From Armatimonadota bacterium (GTDB taxonomy: Bacteria > Armatimonadota > Zipacnadia > Zipacnadales > UBA11051), in NCBI GenBank assembly GCA_003542955.1, contig DPJP01000485.1:1-9516 (forward strand): a DNA stretch of 9,516 nucleotides. Reading direction: 5' to 3'. Below the pieces are notes generated by a model, which was not told the DNA's origin, made no database searches, and worked only from the letters and a program-made list of their open reading frames with translations. The translations under genes and the position numbers were made by a program. Positions 1 through 4,628 of this stretch are shown piece by piece. The first letter of the stretch is position 1, and each line of letters opens with the position of its first letter.

Positions 1-142
1 CAACTAGTTTTGGGACAGTTTCGCCCCATATTGACCGAAGCGGACGCATAGTGTACTGTACTGCACAAGCAAAAAGTGAGCGGACCATGTAGGACTCCGG
101 CGGCGCCACGAGGGCTGTCGGGGTCCTTTGTGCGAAAGAGGG
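1..142. other. noncoding leader region at the left window edge
   Basis: I see no convincing gene here. The only long open frame is on the minus strand and runs into the opposite strand of the downstream gene, with a composition typical of a shadow frame. The stretch is less GC-rich at its left end than the genes are, consistent with a promoter region. It holds the possible promoter at 31-59 and the purine-rich ribosome-binding sequence at 137-142. Confidence 0.5.
31..59 (+). promoter_or_regulatory. possible sigma70-type promoter upstream of the UroD-fold methyltransferase gene
   Basis: A TTGACC hexamer at 31-36 is followed, after exactly 17 bases, by TACTGT at 54-59. The latter keeps the first, second and last bases of the TATAAT consensus. 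It lies about 85 bases before the start codon of the plus-strand gene, a plausible distance. The -10 element overlaps a short tandem repeat (GTACT twice, 53-62) framed by GTG at 51-53 and CAC at 64-66, which could be an operator. The match is only moderate and the host's sigma factors are unknown. Confidence 0.3.
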
Positions 143-1210
143 ATGAAGAGAGTGTCGCAACGTGTGTTCTTCCCGCGCTCGCAGTATCGGTCATTGACCG
201 GTCGCGCGCGCGAGTTCTGGCATGAAGGGCGGCGGCCCATCATGCCTTTGATGGGCTATCCGGGCCTTAACTACACCGGCAGCACGGTCAAACAGAACCA
301 GTTCAACCACGCCGCGCAGTACAAGACCATCTCGCGGCTATATGACCGCTTCCGTCCCGACGCGATGATGTTTCTGATGGACCTGTCCGTCGAGGCCAGC
401 GCGCTCGGTCTGCCGGTGCGGTTTCCGCTGGATGAAACGCCAACCGTCGAGTGCCGCTCGCTCGAGTCGGCCGACTGCCTGCAGACATACCGCAACATCG
501 ATGTGCTGGCCGATGCGCGGGTGATGGTCTACCTGGAGGTCATCCGGCACATGCGCGCCGGGTTGCCGGTGCCGGTCGGCGGCTATGTGACCGGCCCGTT
601 CACGCTCGCCGGGCTCATCATGGACGCCAATGACCTCGCCATGAAGACGATGCTCGACCCGGGGCTATGCCACGATGTACTGGAGTTCGCGACCGGGGTA
701 GTGGTTCGCTACACCGAGGGCCTGCGCGACGCGGGTGCGGACTTCGTCATGATCCTCGACCCCACCGCGGTGATGCTGGGGCCGTCGCAGTTCTCCGAGT
801 TCGCCGGGGCCTATGTGCGGGAGTTGACCGGCCTGGTCAATGATGTCGAGGTGATCCTGCACATCTGCGGGAACACATCGCACATCCTCGATGATATGGC
901 CCACACCGGCGTGGTCGGGCTCAGCCTCGATTCGGACATGGACTTCGCCGAGGCTGCGAGGGTTGTTGGGCCCGATATGCTGCTGATCGGCAACGTGAGC
1001 CCCGTCGAGATGCTGCTGAGCAGCCCGGAGGCGATAACGGCGCAGACCAACGCCGTTCTCGGCGCGACGGCAGACCACCCGCTGTTCCTGCTCAGCACCG
1101 GCTGCGATCTGCCGCAGGATGTGCCGATGCGCAACATCCGCGCCCTGATGGATGCGGGTCGCGAATGGCGGCGGGCGGAGGCGCCGGTCGGGGCCACGCC
1201 ACCGAGATGA
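143..1210 (+). CDS. UroD-fold methyltransferase-like protein (MtaA/CmuA branch)
   Basis: A protein of about 355 residues with the uroporphyrinogen decarboxylase fold. It belongs to the branch of zinc-dependent methylcobamide methyltransferases (MtaA, MtbA, CmuA) rather than heme-pathway HemE. The sequence shows His240-Ile-Cys242 followed by Gly-Asn-Thr, and a later Cys321 in a Ser-Thr-Gly-Cys segment. This gives the His-x-Cys...Cys zinc set, with the last Cys about 79 residues downstream as in MtaA-type enzymes. The RQAGR motif of true HemE near the N-terminus is absent. An N-terminal MPLMGYPG segment and a VTGPFTLAG segment (about residues 149-157) also fit this branch. Family members move a methyl group from a corrinoid protein to a thiol or other acceptor in the cytosol; the acceptor here is unknown. 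Start choice is uncertain. ATG at 143 directly abuts AGAGGG (137-142), whereas GTG at 152 has that sequence at a normal 9-base spacing, and TTG at 128 is also in frame. The gene is alone on its strand and convergent with the Ppx-like gene. Confidence 0.85.
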   Translation: MKRVSQRVFFPRSQYRSLTGRAREFWHEGRRPIMPLMGYPGLNYTGSTVKQNQFNHAAQYKTISRLYDRFRPDAMMFLMDLSVEASALGLPVRFPLDETPTVECRSLESADCLQTYRNIDVLADARVMVYLEVIRHMRAGLPVPVGGYVTGPFTLAGLIMDANDLAMKTMLDPGLCHDVLEFATGVVVRYTEGLRDAGADFVMILDPTAVMLGPSQFSEFAGAYVRELTGLVNDVEVILHICGNTSHILDDMAHTGVVGLSLDSDMDFAEAARVVGPDMLLIGNVSPVEMLLSSPEAITAQTNAVLGATADHPLFLLSTGCDLPQDVPMRNIRALMDAGREWRRAEAPVGATPPR

Positions 1211-1239
1211 CGGCGGTGCCCGGTGTGCGCGGGGGTCTG

Positions 1240-1252
1240 CTCACTCCGTGAG
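1240..1252. other. small dyad between convergent genes
   Basis: A perfect 5-bp inverted repeat (CTCAC, loop TCC, GTGAG) lies in the 44-bp space between the two convergent stop codons, two bases past the stop of the minus-strand gene. There is no T-run on either side, so it is at best a weak structure. I see no strong intrinsic terminator in this gap. Confidence 0.2.
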
Positions 1253-1254
1253 GT

Positions 1255-2163
1255 TCATCGGGAGAGGTGTGTTGCGCTTCTGTCAATCAGGACGCCCTCG
1301 CGGATACCACCCGCGCTGATGCGGATGCGTCTGTCAGGCGCCCGGGTCGTGTAGAGTTCGAGGGCGATCAGGCCGCCGCAGATGACCTCGGCGCGCGGAG
1401 GGTCGAAATAGAGACGCTCACGACGCTCCGCAAGCGGCATCGCGCACAGCTCGCGGCGCAGGCCGGCGACCTCGCGCAGGCCCAGGTCCCAGCTATTGCC
1501 TGCAAGCAGCGCCGCCGAGCATGCGGTGCCGCCGGCGGCGACGAAAACGCGGGCGGATGAGATGATGTCCGCGCAGGTGAGCAACACCTCGGTCGCGTGC
1601 GCCCTGGCGGCGGAGATGTGCGCGGGGCTGGGCGGATCATCGCGCAGGTAGGCCTCCGTCAGCGCGCGGGCGCCCAGTGGCAGGCTGATGCCGTCAATCA
1701 CCCCGTCACGCTCGACGGCCAACTCCATGCTGCGGCCGCCGATATCGGCGACCAGTAGCCTCTCGGCGTCGGTATCGCCCAGCGTCGATGCGGCGCCGAT
1801 GTAGGTCAGCCGGGCCTCATCTTCCCCACTGAGCACCTCGAGGTCCACCCCGCACCGGGCGCGGAGCGCTTCCTGAAGCCGCGGAGCATTGGTCGCGTCG
1901 CGGCACGCGGCGGTACCGACGGCGAAGACCTGCTCCAGCGGCCGGTGGCGCTCAAGGAAGCCTGCCGCGAAGTCCACGGTGTCGGCGATGGAATCGTCCG
2001 GCATCATACGGGTTTCCGCGATGCCCCTGCCCAGAGCGGTCGTCTTGAACTCGTCGCCGAACACCTGCAATGCCCCATCAGGCGCGACGACAGCCGCCAT
2101 CGCGCGGATGGTGTTGCTGCCGATGTCGAAGACCCCCAGACGGGGGCTCCCCTGGTGATTCAT
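1255..2163 (-). CDS. Ppx/GppA family phosphatase (exopolyphosphatase-like)
   Basis: A 302-residue protein of the ASKHA-fold Ppx/GppA family, which hydrolyses terminal phosphate from polyphosphate or the gamma phosphate of pppGpp in the cytosol. Motifs in order are DIGSNTIR near the N-terminus (phosphate 1 loop), GTAACRDA, LSGEDEARL (the acidic cluster that carries the catalytic Glu in the family), a DIGGRSMEL version of the phosphate 2 loop, VAAGGTACSAA, and a C-terminal AGGIREGVL. The length matches the short two-subdomain forms that lack the HD-like C-terminal domain of E. coli Ppx and GppA. The phosphate 2 loop normally reads DIGGGSTEL; Arg for Gly and Met for Thr are notable. The ATG at 2163 is preceded by GGAGGA (2174-2179) at 10 bases, better than an in-frame TTG at 2181. 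It begins 28 bases after the UroD-fold gene ends, so the two are probably cotranscribed. Polyphosphate versus pppGpp specificity cannot be decided from sequence. Confidence 0.9.
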   Translation of the reverse strand: MNHQGSPRLGVFDIGSNTIRAMAAVVAPDGALQVFGDEFKTTALGRGIAETRMMPDDSIADTVDFAAGFLERHRPLEQVFAVGTAACRDATNAPRLQEALRARCGVDLEVLSGEDEARLTYIGAASTLGDTDAERLLVADIGGRSMELAVERDGVIDGISLPLGARALTEAYLRDDPPSPAHISAARAHATEVLLTCADIISSARVFVAAGGTACSAALLAGNSWDLGLREVAGLRRELCAMPLAERRERLYFDPPRAEVICGGLIALELYTTRAPDRRIRISAGGIREGVLIDRSATHLSR

Positions 2164-2180
2164 CGATGGACCTTCCTCCA

Positions 2181-2193
2181 AGTGGCTGCCACT
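2181..2193 (-). other. short hairpin between stop codon and ribosome-binding site
   Basis: The 13-base palindrome AGTGGCTGCCACT (5-bp arms, 3-base loop) overlaps the TAG stop of the UroD-fold gene (2192-2194). It ends just upstream of the GGAGGA ribosome-binding site of the Ppx-like gene. In the minus-strand transcript it could influence translation of the second gene. It is short enough to be chance. Confidence 0.25.
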
Positions 2194-3205
2194 ACTTACG
2201 GCGGTACTCCCGCGCCGCTTCCACCAGCGCGACGAGGTTGCTCAGCGGCACATCTGCCTGCAGCGTGATCCCCGGCTCGAGGATATACCCGCCGCCGTGT
2301 CCGAGTTGCTCAGCCTTCAGCAGCGCCTCCGCACGGACCTGCTCCGGCGTGCCGAAGGGTAGCGTCTGCTGGGTGCTGATACCGCCGCAGAGGGTGATGT
2401 CGCGACCGTAGTCGCGCTTGAGTTCGAAGACATCCATCGCCTCAGGCTGGATCGGGTGCAGAATGTCCAGGCCGAGTTCGATGAGATCCGGCACGATCTC
2501 GGTGACGTTGCCGCAGGTGTGCAGCATGGTGCGGAGACCATGGTTCTGTGCCGCTGACAACAGGCGCCCCAGGCGCGGCCGGACGAACTCGCGCCACTTC
2601 TCCGGCGGCATCATCAGCCGATCCTGGAAGCCGTAGTCGTCGCTGAGGAACACGCAATCGGGGCGGAAGTCTACCATCCGCTCGAGTGTGGCGATGTTGT
2701 ACTCGCAGATGGCGTCGAGTAGCTCATGAACGAACTCGGGAGCGGTGTAGATGTCCACGAGCAACGCATCGAGCCCACGGAGGAAATGCGCGCGCTCCCA
2801 GAGGTCGCCGATCACCGCCACACGGTACTCCTCGGCGTGGCGCGTCAGCCCGTCGGGCAGGTTCGCCCAGCGCTTCGGGGCCGTCGGGTCGGGGAACCGG
2901 TAGCCACGGAGAGTGGGCGCCGCGAGCGGGTGCCGAAGCGGGTAGCCGCGGTCGATGTACGAGGTGGCCCAGACGACGCCGAACTCATCGGTGATGCTCG
3001 GACCGTACTCGCTCGGCAGAGCGTATAGCGGCTTGCCGAAGCAGGCGAAGAAGTAGAGACCGATGCCGAGGTGGTGCTGGAGGTCGGAGACTCCGTAGTG
3101 GTCCTCCAGGGCGTGCCTGGCGGGGGGCGAGAACATGAGGTTGTATGGGATGCGCTCGGTCTCCCGGTGATCGAGCGCGGCGATGACGAGTTCTCGCGGT
3201 GTCAT
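2192..3205 (-). CDS. UroD-fold protein, second type (uroporphyrinogen decarboxylase family)
   Basis: A 337-residue UroD-fold protein, clearly related to but distinct from the plus-strand one. It starts with MTPRELVIAALDHRE, the usual opening of the broad UroD/methyltransferase-like families in glycan-degrading bacteria. It contains LSDDYGFQ (about 187-194), His229-Thr-Cys231-Gly-Asn (the His-x-Cys zinc site), LCGGIST (272-278, a core beta strand with Cys273) and LPFGTPEQVRAE. Where MtaA-type proteins carry the third zinc ligand, this protein has EPGITLQADVP with Ile313, so the third Cys is missing. No HemE RQAGR motif is present, and heme synthesis is unlikely. The ATG at 3205 has AGGA (3215-3218) nine bases upstream. 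The Ppx-like gene follows at 28 bases. Upstream, a 119-bp gap separates it from the flavoprotein gene, so it may have its own promoter or be read through from the glycan operon. The substrate is unknown; a cytosolic methyl-transfer or lyase-like reaction is inferred. Confidence 0.85.
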   Translation of the reverse strand: MTPRELVIAALDHRETERIPYNLMFSPPARHALEDHYGVSDLQHHLGIGLYFFACFGKPLYALPSEYGPSITDEFGVVWATSYIDRGYPLRHPLAAPTLRGYRFPDPTAPKRWANLPDGLTRHAEEYRVAVIGDLWERAHFLRGLDALLVDIYTAPEFVHELLDAICEYNIATLERMVDFRPDCVFLSDDYGFQDRLMMPPEKWREFVRPRLGRLLSAAQNHGLRTMLHTCGNVTEIVPDLIELGLDILHPIQPEAMDVFELKRDYGRDITLCGGISTQQTLPFGTPEQVRAEALLKAEQLGHGGGYILEPGITLQADVPLSNLVALVEAAREYRRK

Positions 3206-3235
3206 TGTGGTGGTTCCTGGGACAGATTGTGCGCG

Positions 3236-3253
3236 TAGCGACCACGTGGGCTA
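3236..3253. promoter_or_regulatory. possible operator: 18-bp imperfect palindrome with a CCACGTGG core
   Basis: The perfect 8-bp palindrome CCACGTGG (3242-3249) is flanked by TAGC (3236-3239) and GCTA (3250-3253), which are themselves reverse complements. The left side carries two extra bases (GA). It sits 31 to 48 bases upstream of the start codon of the minus-strand UroD-fold gene, where a repressor or activator could bind. No regulator gene is present in the window to pair with it. Confidence 0.3.
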
Positions 3254-3271
3254 TGTGGGCCGACCTCAGTC

Positions 3272-3293
3272 GCAGCGGATACGGCCCCGCTGC
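3272..3293 (-). other. 7-bp stem-loop after the flavoprotein gene
   Basis: GCAGCGG at 3272-3278 and CCGCTGC at 3287-3293 form a perfect 7-bp stem with an 8-base loop, starting about 31 bases beyond the flavoprotein stop codon in the direction of transcription. No T-run follows, so it is not a classical intrinsic terminator. It could be an mRNA end or processing structure, or a partial terminator separating the glycan genes from the UroD/Ppx pair. Confidence 0.35.
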
Positions 3294-3324
3294 TCCCTCA
3301 TGCGGCCCCTCCCCCGGCCCAATC

Positions 3325-4620
3325 TCACACCGATGCTCCGCGCGCGCGGAGGCGCTCGCGAAGGGCGGCGACATCGACCCCGCGCGTCGTCAGGTCATCG
3401 GCGGCGGCCATTGCGGCGGCCACTCCTGCTGCCTCCCCGGTGCTCATGGCGATCGGCATCACCCGCAATGAGCCGTGGATGTAGTGGTCGCAACTGATCG
3501 GGCGACCCGCCACAAGCAGGTTGTCAACGCCCTTCGGCGTCAGGCAGCGATACGGGATATCGTACCAGTCACCCTCCGGCATGCGCTGCCCGTACAGCCC
3601 GTGGCCGGTCGGGCTATGGATGTCGATCGAGAAGCAGCCGCGCGCCACGGCGTCCTCGAACTTCGCAGCCTGCTCGAAGTCATCGCGCGTGAGCACGTAG
3701 TCGCCAATCACGCGGCGGGTCTCCCGCACGCCGACCTGTGCGGCAATGGAGCCGATACAGGCATTCTCGAAGCCGGGCACTTTGTCCTTGAAGAAGGTCA
3801 TCAGCTCGCGGATCTGGCGGCGGCCCTGCAACTCGGCATCGGTCAGGGAGACTGCGTCGGTGCCGTCGTGGGCGAGGATGCGGGTGGCGTTGTGCGTGAT
3901 CTCGCCGGGATGGGTGGTGAAGATGGCGCCGTGGACATCGTCGCGCGGGTTGTCGATCCTCCCGGCCGCCTTCTCGGGCCGGTACAGCTCGTTGATCTGC
4001 TCGTAGGTTGGCAGCCGATCGGTGTCAACACCGGCGGTGCGGAAGAACAGACTCATCGGCTGGCAGAGGCCGTCCTCGTCTCGGCCCATCTCAAACTCCG
4101 CACCGGCGCGGGCAGCCAGGTCTGCATCGCCGCTGGCATCGATGAACAGGTCCGCCTCGACGGCCTGCAGACCTGACTTGTTGGCGATGACGGCGCGCTC
4201 GACGCGGCCGTCGGAGGCGACGGCCTCGACCATGAAGGAGTGCAACAGCAGCCGCGCTCCGGCAGCAAGCGCCATCTCATCGAGGAGTATCTTGAGCACC
4301 TCGGGATCGAACTGCCTGCGCTCGCGGTCCGAGATATCGCGCCCACCGCGCGCGCCGCGTTCATCGAGCGCCTCGAGCACCCGCCCGAACACCCCGGCGT
4401 TGACCACGACCTCCCCGCTCATGTAGCGCATGAAGGGGTTCACTCCGCCCGCGGTGGCGGTGCCGCCCAGAAAGCCCCAGCGCTCGATGAGCAGCGTGTC
4501 GGCCCCCTCCTCGGCCGCGGCGACGGCGGCGCCGAAGCCGGCGGGGCCACCACCGATCACAACAACGTCGGCACGGTGTGCGATGGGCAGGGAACGGTAG
4601 ATATCTGCCGGGTCAGCCAT
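3325..4620 (-). CDS. FAD-dependent oxidoreductase (FAD_oxidored family)
   Basis: A 431-residue flavoprotein with an N-terminal Rossmann dinucleotide-binding motif (VVVIGGGPAGFGAAVAAAEEG, about 19-39) and an acidic residue, Glu46, at the end of the second strand where FAD ribose binds. It then has GFLGGTATAG (49-58), DASGDADLA (161-169), RETRRVIGDY (299-308), NLLVAGRPIS (367-376) and a C-terminal MSTGEAAGVAAA (392-403) that closes the FAD site. This order matches the FAD_oxidored family, often found beside glycan-degrading genes but with few members of known reaction. No signal peptide or membrane segment is visible, so a cytosolic enzyme is inferred. The ATG at 4620 has AGGAG (4632-4636) 11 bases upstream, overlapping the end of the GH123 gene. 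An alternative GTG at 4632 would give a 4-base GTGA overlap with the GH123 stop but lacks a spaced ribosome-binding site. Either way it is translationally linked to the GH123 gene. The substrate is unknown; oxidation of a released sugar or a cofactor is possible. Confidence 0.85.
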   Translation of the reverse strand: MADPADIYRSLPIAHRADVVVIGGGPAGFGAAVAAAEEGADTLLIERWGFLGGTATAGGVNPFMRYMSGEVVVNAGVFGRVLEALDERGARGGRDISDRERRQFDPEVLKILLDEMALAAGARLLLHSFMVEAVASDGRVERAVIANKSGLQAVEADLFIDASGDADLAARAGAEFEMGRDEDGLCQPMSLFFRTAGVDTDRLPTYEQINELYRPEKAAGRIDNPRDDVHGAIFTTHPGEITHNATRILAHDGTDAVSLTDAELQGRRQIRELMTFFKDKVPGFENACIGSIAAQVGVRETRRVIGDYVLTRDDFEQAAKFEDAVARGCFSIDIHSPTGHGLYGQRMPEGDWYDIPYRCLTPKGVDNLLVAGRPISCDHYIHGSLRVMPIAMSTGEAAGVAAAMAAADDLTTRGVDVAALRERLRARGASV

Positions 4621-4628
4621 TGTCAGCG

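Larger units (their letters stand above)
3206..3324. other. 119-bp intergenic gap with dyad symmetries
   Basis: This is the largest noncoding gap inside the minus-strand gene row. It holds no open frame that looks like a gene. It contains two inverted repeats, described separately (3236-3253 and 3272-3293). I could not find a good -35/-10 pair for the minus-strand gene, so a promoter here is possible but not shown. Confidence 0.4.

Noticed and set aside
51..66. A LexA-type (SOS) box in the leader of the plus-strand gene
   Set aside because: The TGT and ACA half-sites are 10 bases apart rather than the 8 expected for CTGT-N8-ACAG, and the inner bases do not fit.
4..243. A 79-residue minus-strand open frame at the left edge
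   Set aside because: It overlaps the start of the methyltransferase-like gene on the other strand, is Arg-, Pro- and Ser-rich without any domain, and has no ribosome-binding site that I can see.
143..1210. Annotation as HemE, the heme-pathway uroporphyrinogen decarboxylase
   Set aside because: The N-terminal RQAGR signature of HemE is missing and the His-x-Cys...Cys zinc set of methyltransferases is present.
1211..1254. An intrinsic terminator between the convergent genes
   Set aside because: Only a 5-bp dyad is present and there is no T-run on either strand.
3475..4176. A 233-residue plus-strand open frame
   Set aside because: It is antisense to the flavoprotein gene, whose FAD motifs leave no doubt about the real frame.
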